A stretch of DNA of 64,000 nucleotides from Aromatoleum toluvorans (GTDB taxonomy: Bacteria > Pseudomonadota > Gammaproteobacteria > Burkholderiales > Rhodocyclaceae), in contig NZ_WTVN01000017.1 of assembly GCF_012910905.1 (NCBI RefSeq), forward strand, positions 33,596-97,595. Reading direction: 5' to 3'. The notes beneath the pieces are model-generated. The model saw nothing but the letters and a program-made list of their open reading frames with translations. It ran no database searches and was not told the DNA's origin. Below are positions 49,283 to 59,356 of the stretch, one piece after another. The number at the start of each line of letters is the position of its first letter. The stretch's first letter is position 1. A program made the position numbers and the translations under genes.

Positions 49283-50347
49283 ATGCCCCTCGTTTCCATG
49301 CGCCAGCTGCTCGATCACGCCGCCGAAAACGGCTACGGCCTGCCGGCGTTCAACGTCAATAACCTGGAACAGGTCCAGGCGATCATGGAAGCCGCGGCCG
49401 AGGCCGACAGCCCGGTCATCATGCAGGCCTCGGCCGGCGCCCGCAAATACGCCGGCGAAGCCTTCCTGCGCCACCTGATCGACGCCGCCGTCGAGGCTTA
49501 TCCGCAGATTCCCGTCGTGATGCACCAGGACCACGGCCAGTCGCCGGCGATCTGCATGGGCGCGATCCGCTCGGGCTTCTCCAGCGTGATGATGGACGGC
49601 TCGCTGATGGAAGACGGCAAGACGCCTTCCTCGTACGACTACAACGTCGCCGTGAGCCGTGAAGTCGTCAAGTTCTCGCACGCCATCGGTGTCACCGTCG
49701 AAGCCGAACTGGGCTGCCTCGGCTCGCTCGAGACCGGCCAGGCCGGCGAGGAGGACGGCGTCGGCGCCGAAGGCACGCTCGACCACTCGATGCTGCTGAC
49801 CGACCCCGACCAGGCCGCGGACTTCGTCAAGCAGACCGACTGCGACGCGCTCGCGATCGCCATCGGCACGAGCCACGGCGCCTACAAGTTCACGCGCAAG
49901 CCCACCGGCGACATCCTCGCGATCGATCGCATCAAGGCGATCCACGCACGCCTGCCGAACACCCACCTCGTGATGCACGGCTCGTCGAGCGTGCCGCAGG
50001 AGCTCCTCGAAATCATCCGCCAGTACGGCGGCGACATGAAGGAGACCTACGGCGTGCCGGTCGAGGAGATCCAGACCGCGATCAGGTTCGGCGTGCGCAA
50101 GATCAACATCGACACCGACATCCGCCTCGCGATGACCGGCGCGATCCGCAAGTTCCTGTTCGAGAACCCGTCGAAGTTCGATCCGCGCGAATTCCTGAAG
50201 CCCGCCCGCGAAGCCGCCAAGCTGGTGTGCAAGGCGCGCTTCGAGGCCTTCGGCTGCGCCGGCCAGGCGAGCCGCATCAAGCCGGTGTCGCTGGAGAAGA
50301 TCGCCGCGCGCTACAAGACGGGCGAGCTCACCCAGGTCGTGCGCTAA
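49283..50347 (+). CDS. fba: Fructose-1,6-bisphosphate aldolase, class II (Calvin-type)
   Basis: Fba joins or cleaves fructose-1,6-bisphosphate. The 354-residue product is a zinc-dependent class II enzyme. The zinc region [13 protein letters not shown] is near residues 75-87, [20 protein letters not shown] near residues 140-160, and [12 protein letters not shown] near residue 230. The long EEDG insert and length match the CbbA subtype. It ends the tkt-gap-pgk-pyk-fba set and is convergent with the GGDEF gene. Confidence 0.97.
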   Translation: MPLVSMRQLLDHAAENGYGLPAFNVNNLEQVQAIMEAAAEADSPVIMQASAGARKYAGEAFLRHLIDAAVEAYPQIPVVMHQDHGQSPAICMGAIRSGFSSVMMDGSLMEDGKTPSSYDYNVAVSREVVKFSHAIGVTVEAELGCLGSLETGQAGEEDGVGAEGTLDHSMLLTDPDQAADFVKQTDCDALAIAIGTSHGAYKFTRKPTGDILAIDRIKAIHARLPNTHLVMHGSSSVPQELLEIIRQYGGDMKETYGVPVEEIQTAIRFGVRKINIDTDIRLAMTGAIRKFLFENPSKFDPREFLKPAREAAKLVCKARFEAFGCAGQASRIKPVSLEKIAARYKTGELTQVVR

Positions 50348-50350
50348 GCC

Positions 50351-50458
50351 CGCGGTCCGCCCTCGCGCCGCGCGGTCTCCCGCGGCGCGGCGTGCCTGGC
50401 GCTTGCCCTGTCGCGGAAGGGCGCCTGCGGCCCCGCGCCGCCTGAATGCCGGACCGCG
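50351..50458. terminator. Nested stem-loops in the fba-GGDEF convergent gap
   Basis: Outer arms CGCGGTCCG (50351-50359) and CGGACCGCG (50450-50458) enclose a 9-bp hairpin, CGCGCCGCG (50364-50372) with 50381-50389. No T tract is present. It fills most of the gap between two convergent stops. Confidence 0.4.
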
Positions 50459-50505
50459 GCGCCGCGAGAGGCACCGCGTCATCGGCAATGGATTTCCCGG
50501 CCTCT

Positions 50506-52371
50506 TCAGTATGAGCCGGCGTGCCCTTCCCACATTTCCGGGCTGAAGCGCACGACACGGTTGCGGCCGTCCTCTTTCGCGCGATAGAGCGCGACGTCGG
50601 CGAACTTCACGGACTGCCAGAAGGTTTCGCTGTCCTCGGGGAACATCGAGAGGCCGATCGAGATCGTCTTCTTCAGCACGGCCCCCCCGATCTGGATCTT
50701 CAGGTCCTCGACGGCCGCACGAATGTTCTCCGCGACGCGGATCGCGTTGGCGGCTTCGGTTTCCTGCAGGACGATGAGGAACTCCTCGCCGCCGAAGCGG
50801 ATAACCATGTCCGACGCCCGCACCGAACTCCTCAGCATGGCGGCGAGCGACTTCAGGACGATGTCGCCGGCATCGTGGCCGTGGGTGTCGTTGACCATCT
50901 TGAAGTAGTCGATATCGAGGACCAGGATCGCCAGATCGGTCTTGCGCCGACGCGTCGTCGCGACCAGCGTGTCGACGTATTCCTCGAGGAAGCGGCGGTT
51001 GTTCAGGCCGGTCATCGCGTCACGCAGCGAAGATTCGCGCAGCGTCTCGGTCAGGCGTTTGGCCTCGAGCACCGGCGCCATTTCGCGGACGTACACATTC
51101 ACGTAGGGCACCTGCGCATGGAAGCGCGCCGCTTCGGCCTCAGGCACGACGATCTGGATGATGCTGCCGACCGATCCCGACTGCATGATCGGCACGCAGT
51201 AGTGGCGCCGCGGCTCGCCGGTGTTGTCGGGCTGCTTGAATGCGTAGCAGATGCCCGACTGGGTCAGGCCGTCGACGGGGTGACCGGAGCGTTTGGCCCG
51301 GCACATGTCGCTGCGCACGAGGATCTGCGGGTCGCACCAGCGGCACGGGCTGTCCTGCGCGCCGTCGACCATGAAGGGCTCGAGCTGCCTCGGGCCGAAC
51401 GTCTCGTAGATCGAGAATTCGCGCACGCCGAACTGGTCGGTCAGCACGCGGCCGAAGCGGTCGAAGATCTCGCCCTTGGTCTCGTCTTCCTCGATCGCCT
51501 GCTTGAAGCTGGAAGCGTCGGCCAGGCCGTTGACCATGTCGATCGCGACCTCGAGCTGGTTGTCGTCCTGCCGCAAGGTGCGCCCGGTGAGTTGCACGAC
51601 GCGCTGGCTGATGCGCGCGAGGCCGTCGTCGAGGAAGTTGAGCAGGTTGTTGGTCTCGCTCGCGATCTGGCCGATCTCGTCGTCGGTGCGCTTCTCCACG
51701 CGCCCCTTGAAGTCGCCCTTCAGCGCACGCTGCACGGCGCGCTCGACCGCCTGTGCCGTCGAGCCCACGGGCAGGATCAGGCGGCGTGCGAAGAAGATCG
51801 AGAGCACGGCGAAGGCCGCCATCGTGACGATGATCCACGTCACCGTCGTGAGGGCCTTTTCCTTGAGCTCGGTGAGCGACAGCTCCATCGTGACCGCGCC
51901 GAGCACCGTCCCCTCGCTCACCTTGTGGCATTGCAGGCAGTTGGGCGTGCCGCGCGAAGACGCGGCGAACGGGATCGTGCCGCGGAACACCGACTCGCTG
52001 CCCTCGTCGCGGATCTCGTAGCGCGGGTTGCCGTCGGCAAGGACGAGCTTCTCGAGCTCGTCGGCATTCATTTCGCGGTTCATCCCCGCGCCGAACTGCT
52101 CGTTCACATGCGAGGAGCGCACGACCCGTGCGGAGCGCAGGCCCTGGACCTCCAGCAGGCGGTTGAGGAACTGCTCGCGCTTGGTGATCGTGCCCTGGAT
52201 CATCGCCTCGGTGAGGTGCACGCGCACCATCTCCGCGGCGGTGCGGACGTGGGCCGTCGATGAGGCGATGGAATAACTGCGGAACGCATACAGGCTGATC
52301 AGCACCAGCATCACCAGGGTACCCATGGCGATGCCGCCGAACAGCAGGGTCATCTTTCGATTCAGGTTCAT
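50506..52371 (-). CDS. Diguanylate cyclase with periplasmic haem c sensor, HAMP and Cys-rich middle domain
   Basis: The 621-residue product has a span at about 8-30 and a periplasmic sensor with a CxxCH motif (Cys145, Cys148, His149) followed by VLGAVTMELS. A second span (about 175-195) and HAMP (about 197-250) come next. A GAF-like region carries clustered cysteines (CRWC, MC, GIC, HYC between about 345 and 410). The C-terminal GGDEF domain has GGEEF at 527-531 and the inhibition site RASD just before it, so it should be an active, feedback-controlled cyclase. The periplasmic haem suggests sensing of redox state or of gases such as NO or O2; this is inference. It is divergent from the methyltransferase-like gene. 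Confidence 0.92.
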   Translation of the reverse strand: MNLNRKMTLLFGGIAMGTLVMLVLISLYAFRSYSIASSTAHVRTAAEMVRVHLTEAMIQGTITKREQFLNRLLEVQGLRSARVVRSSHVNEQFGAGMNREMNADELEKLVLADGNPRYEIRDEGSESVFRGTIPFAASSRGTPNCLQCHKVSEGTVLGAVTMELSLTELKEKALTTVTWIIVTMAAFAVLSIFFARRLILPVGSTAQAVERAVQRALKGDFKGRVEKRTDDEIGQIASETNNLLNFLDDGLARISQRVVQLTGRTLRQDDNQLEVAIDMVNGLADASSFKQAIEEDETKGEIFDRFGRVLTDQFGVREFSIYETFGPRQLEPFMVDGAQDSPCRWCDPQILVRSDMCRAKRSGHPVDGLTQSGICYAFKQPDNTGEPRRHYCVPIMQSGSVGSIIQIVVPEAEAARFHAQVPYVNVYVREMAPVLEAKRLTETLRESSLRDAMTGLNNRRFLEEYVDTLVATTRRRKTDLAILVLDIDYFKMVNDTHGHDAGDIVLKSLAAMLRSSVRASDMVIRFGGEEFLIVLQETEAANAIRVAENIRAAVEDLKIQIGGAVLKKTISIGLSMFPEDSETFWQSVKFADVALYRAKEDGRNRVVRFSPEMWEGHAGSY

Positions 52372-52543
52372 TCGGCTCCGGGGCGGCCTGGCGCAGCCGC
52401 CCCGCTCGAGGTTTCTCCGGGACGCAATTATGCCCGGAAATACCTTGAAACATGCGACGAAAGGGGTATTTCATTTTTGCTCATGGCATCATCAGCGAAC
52501 ATCGCGGGCTTGCCCGCTTTCATGACGCCACGGGAGGCCGCCG

Positions 52544-53242
52544 ATGTCCCCCTCCGCCCCGCAGATCGCCGCGCTCGTCGCGGCCTGGGCAGTTTACGGG
52601 CTGATCCATTCGCTGCTGGCGTCCTTCGCCGTGAAGCGCATGGTCGCGCGCCGCTGGCCCGGCGCGATGCGCGGCTACCGCCTGGCGTTCAACGCCATCG
52701 CGGCCGCCTTGCTCGTGCCGCCGCTGTGGCTCACCTTCGCGCTGCAAGGGCCGCGGCTGTGGGAGTGGTCGGGCGCGTGGGCGTGGTTGGCGAACGGACT
52801 GGCACTCGCGGCGCTGGCGGCCTTCCCGTCCACCATCCGCCATTACGACATGGGAAGCTTTTCCGGGCTCACGCAGTGGCGCGCGGCCACGAGCCCGCTC
52901 CCGCACGAGGACGGGCCGCTGCATCTCTCGCCGCTCCACCGCGTCGTGCGCCACCCGTGGTATTTCCTCGGCCTGGTGATCCTGTGGACGCGCGACATGG
53001 ACGCCGCCCGCCTGGTGTCATCGCTGTGCGTCACCGCCTACCTGTGGGTCGGTTCCGTGCTCGAGGAGCGCAAGCTCCTCGCCCAGCACGGCGCCCGCTA
53101 CGCGCGCTATCGCGCGGCGGTCGGCGGACTGGTGCCGCTCCCCGGCCGCTTCCTGACGCGCGCGCAGGCCGAAGCGCTCCTCGCCGAAGGCGATTCCCCT
53201 GACCGTGACAAGGCTTCTCGGAACGAGGGCGGCGGAGTATAG
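52544..53242 (+). CDS. Integral membrane protein, isoprenylcysteine methyltransferase/NnrU-like
   Basis: The 232-residue product has about five hydrophobic spans. Its C-terminal half has the pattern of the ICMT/PEMT superfamily: HRVVRHPWYFLGLVILW near residues 132-148, then VGSVLEERKLLAQHGARYARYR near residues 168-189. These include the His-Pro and Glu-Glu-x-x-Leu elements that bind SAM. It may alternatively be an NnrU-like protein of denitrifiers. The substrate is unknown. It lies between two haem c GGDEF genes and may belong to the same pathway. Confidence 0.75.
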   Translation: MSPSAPQIAALVAAWAVYGLIHSLLASFAVKRMVARRWPGAMRGYRLAFNAIAAALLVPPLWLTFALQGPRLWEWSGAWAWLANGLALAALAAFPSTIRHYDMGSFSGLTQWRAATSPLPHEDGPLHLSPLHRVVRHPWYFLGLVILWTRDMDAARLVSSLCVTAYLWVGSVLEERKLLAQHGARYARYRAAVGGLVPLPGRFLTRAQAEALLAEGDSPDRDKASRNEGGGV

Positions 53243-53353
53243 TCCGCAGAAATTTCCTTTTTGTTACGCGTTCTTACAATTTCCGCCAGGCGTCGGCAGG
53301 TCCCGGCAGCGACCGCCTGCGCCGCTTGCGCAAGTCCGGGATCACCACACGCA

Positions 53354-55924
53354 ATGACGCCACTCAAGACCATCCGCGGACTCCTGCTGACTGCCGCCGT
53401 CATCTTCTCGACCGCGCTCATGGTCGCCACCCATTACGTGGTGTCCAGCCTGCATGAGCGCTCGATCCGCGAGGAGGCCATGCGCGACGCGAACACCTTC
53501 GCGGAGATGACCTTCCAGTCGATGTTCCAGCTGATGCGCACGGGCTGGTCGCGCACGCAACTGGAGGAGTTCATCCGCGCGATCGAGCGTTCGGTGGACA
53601 ACACGCCGCACCAGATCGCGATCTACCGCGCCCCGCGCGTCGCCGAGCTGTTCGGCGACATCCGCCAGCGCGAGATGGATGCCGCGATGCTCGAGGTGAT
53701 TGCGACCGGGGAAAGTCGCCGGATCGACCAGGGACCGGAAATCCGCTTCATCCACGCCTTGCGGGCCGAGGCCGAATGCCGGCAGTGCCACACCAACGCG
53801 AAGGCCGGCGAGGTGCTGGGCATCATCGACGTGCGCCAGAACATCACTCCGCTGCTCGAGACGGGCGATCGGCAGTTCCTGCTCGCCTTCGCGCCCATCG
53901 TGCCGGTCGCGATCGTCGCGACGCTGCTGATGGTGATCTACATCCGCCGCCGCATCGACCGCGCGATAGCGGGGTTCGTGACGAACATCCGCTCGGTGAG
54001 CCGGCTTGCGGATCTGAAGCAGCTGGAGAAGGCCTCGCTCGATTTCGGTTTCGCCGAGTTCAGCCCGGTCGCGACCGAGGTGCGGCAACTCACCGAGCGC
54101 GTGCGCAGCGTGGCGGTCGACAAGGAGATGCTCGAGTTCGAGATCCGCCTGCTGGAGAAATTCATCCTCACGTCGGATGTCGTCAAGGATTGGCGCGAGT
54201 ACGTGAATCGCCTCCTCATCGACATCGACGACGTGATGCCGGCGTACGCGCTGTTCTCGATCTTCAAGACCGGCGACGACATCTTCGATCTCGAAGTGTT
54301 CTGGCGCTACACGCCGTCGACCGAGAGCAAGCAGCTCTTCGAGGCGACGGTGCGCGAATCGCTCACGCGCAACCCCTACTTCGCCGACGGCTACGCCGTG
54401 CGCATCGAGCACAACATCGCCGACAGCTCGCGCAATTCGCCGGAACTCGTGCGCAGTGACATCGAGGTGCAGACGAAGTCGCTGCTGGTCGAGGCCCCCA
54501 AGATCGGCGGCATCGTCGGCATCGGCATGCAGGCCCAGGCCGGCGCCGACACCACCCGCTGGCTGGTGGTCGAGAGCATCCTGTCGACGCTGCTGAACGT
54601 GGTCGGCTCGGTGAAGGCGATCGACAAGTACACGAAGGATCTCGAGTACTACGCGACGCGCGATCCGCTCACGAACCTCTACAACCAGCGCGTGTTCTGG
54701 GAGCTGCTCGACAGCGAGGCGACGCGTTCGGGCCGTCACGGCTACCGGTTCGGGCTGCTGATGATCGACGCCGACAACTTCAAGTCGGTGAACGACACCT
54801 ACGGCCACGGCTTCGGCGACGTGTTCCTGCAGGAGGTCGCGACGGCGGTGCGCTGCGCGATCCGTGAAGACGACCTGCTGGCGCGCTACGGCGGCGACGA
54901 GCTGGTCGCGATCCTGCCCGAGACCGACCTCGCCGGCACCATCGAGGTCGCCCAGCGCATCATCGAGACCGTGACCGCGCTGGCGATCGAGACCCCCGAC
55001 GGTGCGCGCGTCGGTGGCTCGCTGTCGATCGGCATGGCCGTCTATCCGGACCACGCGAGCGAGACGAAGGACCTCTTCCTGTTCGCCGACAGCATGATGT
55101 ATCGCGCCAAGGCCGAGGGCAAAGGCCGGGTGGCGATCCCCAGCGAGCAGGACGTCGTGGAAGTGTTCCGCTCGCTGTCTGAGAAGAGCATGCTGATCCT
55201 CGCCGCGGTCGAGGCGCGCGGCGTGATCCCCTACTACCAGCCGATCATCGATCCGCGGACCGGCAAGGTCGAGGCGCTGGAGGTGCTGGCGCGCATCCGC
55301 CTCGAGGACGGCTCCATCCTCGTCGCCGACGCCTTCGTCGCGATCGCCGAGAAGATGGGCCTGATGCACAAGCTCGACTACATCCTGATGGAACGCGCGC
55401 TCGAGGCCGCGACGCAGGCGAACTACCAGGGCCTGCTGTTCCTGAACATGTCGCCGCGCGCACTGGTGCTCAACGATTTCGTGCAGGAGACCCGGCGCAT
55501 CGCCGCCGCGTCGGGCTTCGATCCGTCGCGCATCGTGTTCGAGATCACCGAGCGCGAGACGATCAAGAACATGGCGCTGCTCGAACGCTTCATCAACACG
55601 TTGCGCAGCGAGGGTTTCCGCCTCGCGATCGACGACTTCGGCTCGGGGTTCTCGTCCTTCCACTACGTGAAGCGCTTCCCGATCGATTTCCTGAAGATCG
55701 AAGGCGATTTCATCCTCGGCATGAAGCACAACGACAAGGACCGTGCCCTCGTGCGCAGCATCGTCGCCCTCGCGCGCGACCTCGGCATCCGCACGGTGGC
55801 CGAATATGTCGAGGATGCCGAAGTGCTCGACAAGGTCATCGGCCAGTCCATCGACCTCGCCCAGGGCTATCACATCCAGCGCCCCACCCCGTCCATCGAA
55901 CAGGCGATGGGCATCGGCACCTGA
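53354..55924 (+). CDS. Hybrid GGDEF-EAL protein with periplasmic haem c sensor
   Basis: The 856-residue product has a span at about 8-30 and a periplasmic region with CxxCH (Cys142, Cys145, His146) followed by EVLGIIDV. A second span is at about 175-197. A coiled, GAF-like linker precedes the GGDEF domain with GGDEL at 513-517 (Phe to Leu) and RxxD at 504-507. The EAL domain starts near 615: EVLAR at 643-647, NMSP, FEITERE, IDDFGSGFSSF, LKIEGDF and AEYVE, so most catalytic positions are kept. The EAL part probably degrades c-di-GMP; the GGDEF part may be active or regulatory. The sensor resembles that of the protein at 50506-52371. Confidence 0.92.
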   Translation: MTPLKTIRGLLLTAAVIFSTALMVATHYVVSSLHERSIREEAMRDANTFAEMTFQSMFQLMRTGWSRTQLEEFIRAIERSVDNTPHQIAIYRAPRVAELFGDIRQREMDAAMLEVIATGESRRIDQGPEIRFIHALRAEAECRQCHTNAKAGEVLGIIDVRQNITPLLETGDRQFLLAFAPIVPVAIVATLLMVIYIRRRIDRAIAGFVTNIRSVSRLADLKQLEKASLDFGFAEFSPVATEVRQLTERVRSVAVDKEMLEFEIRLLEKFILTSDVVKDWREYVNRLLIDIDDVMPAYALFSIFKTGDDIFDLEVFWRYTPSTESKQLFEATVRESLTRNPYFADGYAVRIEHNIADSSRNSPELVRSDIEVQTKSLLVEAPKIGGIVGIGMQAQAGADTTRWLVVESILSTLLNVVGSVKAIDKYTKDLEYYATRDPLTNLYNQRVFWELLDSEATRSGRHGYRFGLLMIDADNFKSVNDTYGHGFGDVFLQEVATAVRCAIREDDLLARYGGDELVAILPETDLAGTIEVAQRIIETVTALAIETPDGARVGGSLSIGMAVYPDHASETKDLFLFADSMMYRAKAEGKGRVAIPSEQDVVEVFRSLSEKSMLILAAVEARGVIPYYQPIIDPRTGKVEALEVLARIRLEDGSILVADAFVAIAEKMGLMHKLDYILMERALEAATQANYQGLLFLNMSPRALVLNDFVQETRRIAAASGFDPSRIVFEITERETIKNMALLERFINTLRSEGFRLAIDDFGSGFSSFHYVKRFPIDFLKIEGDFILGMKHNDKDRALVRSIVALARDLGIRTVAEYVEDAEVLDKVIGQSIDLAQGYHIQRPTPSIEQAMGIGT

Positions 55925-56021
55925 CCCGGGGAATTTACAATTCGTTATGCTTCCCGGAACCCAAGCCGGCCGAACGCGCTCAAAATAGGCCAGTTCAGCC
56001 ATTTCAACCCCGGAGGCAATA

Positions 56022-56720
56022 ATGAGAAAAACATTGATCGTCACGGCCCTGTCCCTCCTGACGGTCGCAGGTTGTGCGCAGAATCCCTTTTACGGCGAGA
56101 ACGCCCAGACCGCACGCGGAGCCGCGATCGGGGCGGGTGCGGGTGCGGTGCTCGGCAACGTGGTCGCCGGTTCGGGCAACCGCACGAAGGGCGGCCTGAT
56201 CGGCGCCGCGATCGGCGCGACCGTCGGCGGCCTGGTCGGGCGGCAGATGGACAAGCAGGAAGCGGAGCTGCGCCAGCAGATGGCCGGCACCGGCGTGCAG
56301 GTGCAGCGCCAGGGCGACACGATCCGCCTGCAGGCGCCGGAGAACATCACCTTCGATACCGGCCGCGCCGACGTGAAGCCGCAGTTCCAGCCGGTGCTGA
56401 CGCGCGTCGCGCAGAGCATCCAGCAGTACCCCGACACCCTCGTGCAGATCGAAGGCCATACCGACTCGACCGGCTCGGCGAGCTTCAACCAGACGCTGTC
56501 GGAAAACCGTGCCGACTCCGTGCGCAGCTACATGAGCCAGCGCGGGGTGGACGCGACCCGGATGGCCGCCATCGGCTACGGCGCATCGCGCCCGGTCGCG
56601 GACAACAGCACGCCGGCGGGACGCGCACAGAACCGCCGCGTGGAAGTGCTGATCGTGCCGGCGCAGGCCCAGGCACAGCAGCCGGGCGGGATGCAGCCGG
56701 CCCCGGGCCCGCGCTACTGA
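56022..56720 (+). CDS. OmpA-family lipoprotein with glycine-zipper segment (YiaD-like)
   Basis: The 232-residue product has a lipoprotein signal (LTVAGC, lipidated Cys near residue 18). A glycine-zipper segment (about residues 33-75, GAAIGAGAGAVLGN, then GGLIGAAIGATVGGLVG) follows. A C-terminal OmpA domain binds peptidoglycan (ITFDTGRADVKP, then IEGHTDSTGS and LSENRADSVRSYM). A Gln/Pro/Gly tail ends it. It anchors the outer membrane to the wall. It resembles YiaD. The ATG follows GGAGG at good spacing. Confidence 0.93.
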   Translation: MRKTLIVTALSLLTVAGCAQNPFYGENAQTARGAAIGAGAGAVLGNVVAGSGNRTKGGLIGAAIGATVGGLVGRQMDKQEAELRQQMAGTGVQVQRQGDTIRLQAPENITFDTGRADVKPQFQPVLTRVAQSIQQYPDTLVQIEGHTDSTGSASFNQTLSENRADSVRSYMSQRGVDATRMAAIGYGASRPVADNSTPAGRAQNRRVEVLIVPAQAQAQQPGGMQPAPGPRY

Positions 56721-56844
56721 TCGCCGCCAGCCCCCTCACCGCGCCCTGCCCGCAGCCGCACAGGCTCAGGCTCGGGCGGGCGCGGCTTTCGCAATCCGTC
56801 GGCGGTCGCTACGCTAGCGCGTCCATCGTTTCCCTTGCCGTGCC

Positions 56845-58134
56845 ATGCCCCTGTTCGACGAACACCCGCTGCGCCAGAAACTGAACGACGAAGTCCACGC
56901 GCGACCACCGGTCACGCTGGAGACGCCGGAGTTCGTCACCTACCTCGCCTTCCTGCACGTCGACGGCAGTGCCGAACGGGAGGGGCCGCACCTGCGCCAG
57001 CTCGCCGAGCAACTCGACCTGCCGCTTCCGGACACCTCGTCCGGTCACGTGTTCCTCGACGCCGGCGGCTTCCGGCTGAAGTGGGAACGCCATAACGAAT
57101 TCACCAGCTACACCTTCGTCCGCCGCATCGACCTCAGCGGGTTCAGCGAGGAAAACCCGCTGCTCGACGTGCCGGCGGCGTGGCGCTGCGAGATCCCCGG
57201 CCAGCTGCTGGTGGCCACGCACGTGGAGCTGCGCAGCGTCGACGAAGTCGCCCCCGAGACCGTGCTCGCGCAGCTGTCGCCGACCGGCACCACCGCGGTC
57301 GCATCGCAGATCGCCGACGGCGCGGGCTGGGTGTTCACCGACTTCCAGATCGCCGACGGCTTCTCGCGCTTCCTCGTGCTGAACGCGTCGATGACACCGC
57401 GGCAGGCCGGCCGCAGCGTGCAGCGGCTGCTGGAGATCGAGACCTACCGCATCATGGCGCTGCTCGCCTTCCCGGTCGCGAAGGACGTCGGACGGCTGCT
57501 CGCGCTCGCCGAGGACGAGCTGGCCGACCTGACGGACAACATGGGCGCGGCGGCGGCCCCCGAGGACGAACGCAACGTGCTCGGCCGCCTGACCCGGCTC
57601 GCGGCGCACGTCGAGCGCTCGGTGGCGCGCACCACCTTCCGCTTCGGCGCCGCCGCCGCCTACTACCGGCTGGTGCGCCAGCGCATCGACGACCTGCGCG
57701 AAGTGCGCGTCAGCGGCTACCCGCCGATCCGCGAATTCATGGAGCGGCGCCTGGCACCGGCCATCGACACCTGTGCGACCGTGGCGCGCCGCCAGGAAGA
57801 CCTGTCGAGCCGCATCGCGCGCAACTCGCAGCTGCTGCGCACGCGCGTCGACGTCGAGCTCGAACGCCAGAACCAGGAACTGCTCGCCCAGATGAACCGC
57901 CGGGCGAAGCTGCAGCTGCGCCTGCAGGAAACGGTCGAGGGCCTGTCGGTGGTCGCGATCACCTATTACGGCTCGCAGCTGGTGCAGTACCTCGCCAAGG
58001 GGGCGAAGGATTTCATCGTGCCGGCGACGCCGGAGATCGTCACGGCGGGATCCATCCCGGTGATCGCCGGCCTCGTCGCGCTCGGCCTGCGCCGCATGCG
58101 CCGCCAGCTCGCGGCCGAGGACGGCGGCCATTGA
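56845..58134 (+). CDS. DUF3422 family membrane-associated protein
   Basis: The 429-residue product matches the DUF3422 family. It starts [20 protein letters not shown] and carries FTSYTFVRR. The helical middle contains [20 protein letters not shown] and LELQ-type coiled coil. A pair of hydrophobic spans near the C-terminus (about residues 360-410) ends the protein. Function is unknown; it is common in alpha- and betaproteobacteria. The ATG at 56845 has no strong ribosome site. purC follows after 59 bases with its own -10 box. Confidence 0.82.
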   Translation: MPLFDEHPLRQKLNDEVHARPPVTLETPEFVTYLAFLHVDGSAEREGPHLRQLAEQLDLPLPDTSSGHVFLDAGGFRLKWERHNEFTSYTFVRRIDLSGFSEENPLLDVPAAWRCEIPGQLLVATHVELRSVDEVAPETVLAQLSPTGTTAVASQIADGAGWVFTDFQIADGFSRFLVLNASMTPRQAGRSVQRLLEIETYRIMALLAFPVAKDVGRLLALAEDELADLTDNMGAAAAPEDERNVLGRLTRLAAHVERSVARTTFRFGAAAAYYRLVRQRIDDLREVRVSGYPPIREFMERRLAPAIDTCATVARRQEDLSSRIARNSQLLRTRVDVELERQNQELLAQMNRRAKLQLRLQETVEGLSVVAITYYGSQLVQYLAKGAKDFIVPATPEIVTAGSIPVIAGLVALGLRRMRRQLAAEDGGH

Positions 58135-58159
58135 GGGGCGGCGGGCGGGCAAGCTGTCC

Positions 58160-58165
58160 TATAAT
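58160..58165 (+). promoter_or_regulatory. -10 box (TATAAT) for purC
   Basis: A perfect TATAAT lies 29 bases before the purC GTG. The -35 region is not recognisable. I see no purine riboswitch. Confidence 0.5.
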
Positions 58166-58193
58166 CGCGTTTTGCCCTGAAAGAGCTTCCATC

Positions 58194-59129
58194 GTGGCCA
58201 CTCCCCTGTTCGAATCTTCCATCAAGAGCCTGCAGCTGCTGGGCCGCGGCAAGGTGCGCGACATCTACGCCGTCGATGCCGACAAGCTGCTGATCGTCAC
58301 CAGCGACCGGCTGTCCGCCTTCGACGTGATCCTGCCGAACCCGATTCCGGACAAGGGCCGCGTGCTGACGGCGATGGCGAACTTCTGGTTCTCGCGCCTC
58401 GCGCACATCGTGCCGAACCAGCTCACCGGCATCGACCCGGAATCGGTCGTCGCCGCGGACGAGCGCGAGCAGGTGCGCGGCCGCGCGCTGGTCGTGAAGC
58501 GCCTGAAGCCGCTGCCGATCGAGGCGGTGGTGCGCGGCTACGTGATCGGTTCGGGCTGGAAGGATTACCAGGACACCGGCGCGATCTGCGGCATCCGGCT
58601 GCCGGCGGGCCTCAGTCAGGCGGCCAAACTGCCCGCGCCGATCTTCACGCCGGCCTCGAAGGCCGACGTCGGCGACCATGACGAGAACATCTCGTTCGAA
58701 CAGGCCCAGACGCGCTGCGCCGCCGCGCTCGTGAACGAGCTGGCGGGCACGGGCCGGAACGGCGCGCAGCTGGCGAGCCAGGCGCGCGACGCGGCGATCG
58801 CGCTGTACACGGAGGCCTCCAACTACGCGGCCGGGCGCGGCATCATCATCGCCGACACGAAGTTCGAGTTCGGCATCGATGCGGCCGGCACGCTGCATCT
58901 CATCGACGAGGCCCTGACGCCGGATTCGTCGCGCTTCTGGCCCGCCGACAGCTACCGCGAAGGCATCAGCCCGCCGAGCTACGACAAGCAGTATGTGCGC
59001 GACTATCTCGAGACCCTGACCTGGAACAAGAAGGCACCGGGGCCGTCGCTGCCCGCGGAAGTGATCGCGCGCACCGCCGCGAAGTATCGCGAAGCCTACG
59101 AGCGCCTGACCGGCCTGACGCTCGCCTGA
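58194..59129 (+). CDS. purC: Phosphoribosylaminoimidazole-succinocarboxamide synthase
   Basis: PurC joins aspartate to CAIR in purine synthesis. The 311-residue product is the long form (about 300, as in yeast and many betaproteobacteria). It has [14 protein letters not shown] near residue 16, [17 protein letters not shown] near residue 105 and a conserved [11 protein letters not shown] near residue 218. [13 protein letters not shown] follows. The GTG at 58194 gives the family start ([13 protein letters not shown]). A hairpin terminator follows the stop. Confidence 0.97.
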   Translation: MATPLFESSIKSLQLLGRGKVRDIYAVDADKLLIVTSDRLSAFDVILPNPIPDKGRVLTAMANFWFSRLAHIVPNQLTGIDPESVVAADEREQVRGRALVVKRLKPLPIEAVVRGYVIGSGWKDYQDTGAICGIRLPAGLSQAAKLPAPIFTPASKADVGDHDENISFEQAQTRCAAALVNELAGTGRNGAQLASQARDAAIALYTEASNYAAGRGIIIADTKFEFGIDAAGTLHLIDEALTPDSSRFWPADSYREGISPPSYDKQYVRDYLETLTWNKKAPGPSLPAEVIARTAAKYREAYERLTGLTLA

Positions 59130-59148
59130 TTCCGGCTGCCGCCTTCCC

Positions 59149-59194
59149 GGCCCGCCCTGCCCGGCATTCCGCCGGGGACGGCGGGCCTTGTCTT
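59149..59194 (+). terminator. Terminator of purC
   Basis: GGCCCGCC (59149-59156) pairs with GGCGGGCC (59180-59187) around an inner CCCGGC / GCCGGG stem. TTGTCTTG follows. It lies 19 bases after the stop. Confidence 0.7.
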
Positions 59195-59356
59195 GTCCGG
59201 CATCCATCGACGCGCGCGCGGGGCGCGCGGCGGCGTCGCGGACAGTGCGAACTTGCCCGCTTCCGGCGGCTCTAAAGCTCCACCCGGGGGCTACCCCCAT
59301 CGCGGCCGCGCTGGACGGCTCCGCCCTCAGGTACTTCCAACCCCAAGGAGGCTGCC

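Noticed and set aside
53342..56044. Open frame of about 900 codons opposite the GGDEF-EAL gene
   Set aside because: It is the reverse shadow of a well-supported gene, with no ribosome site and no recognisable fold.
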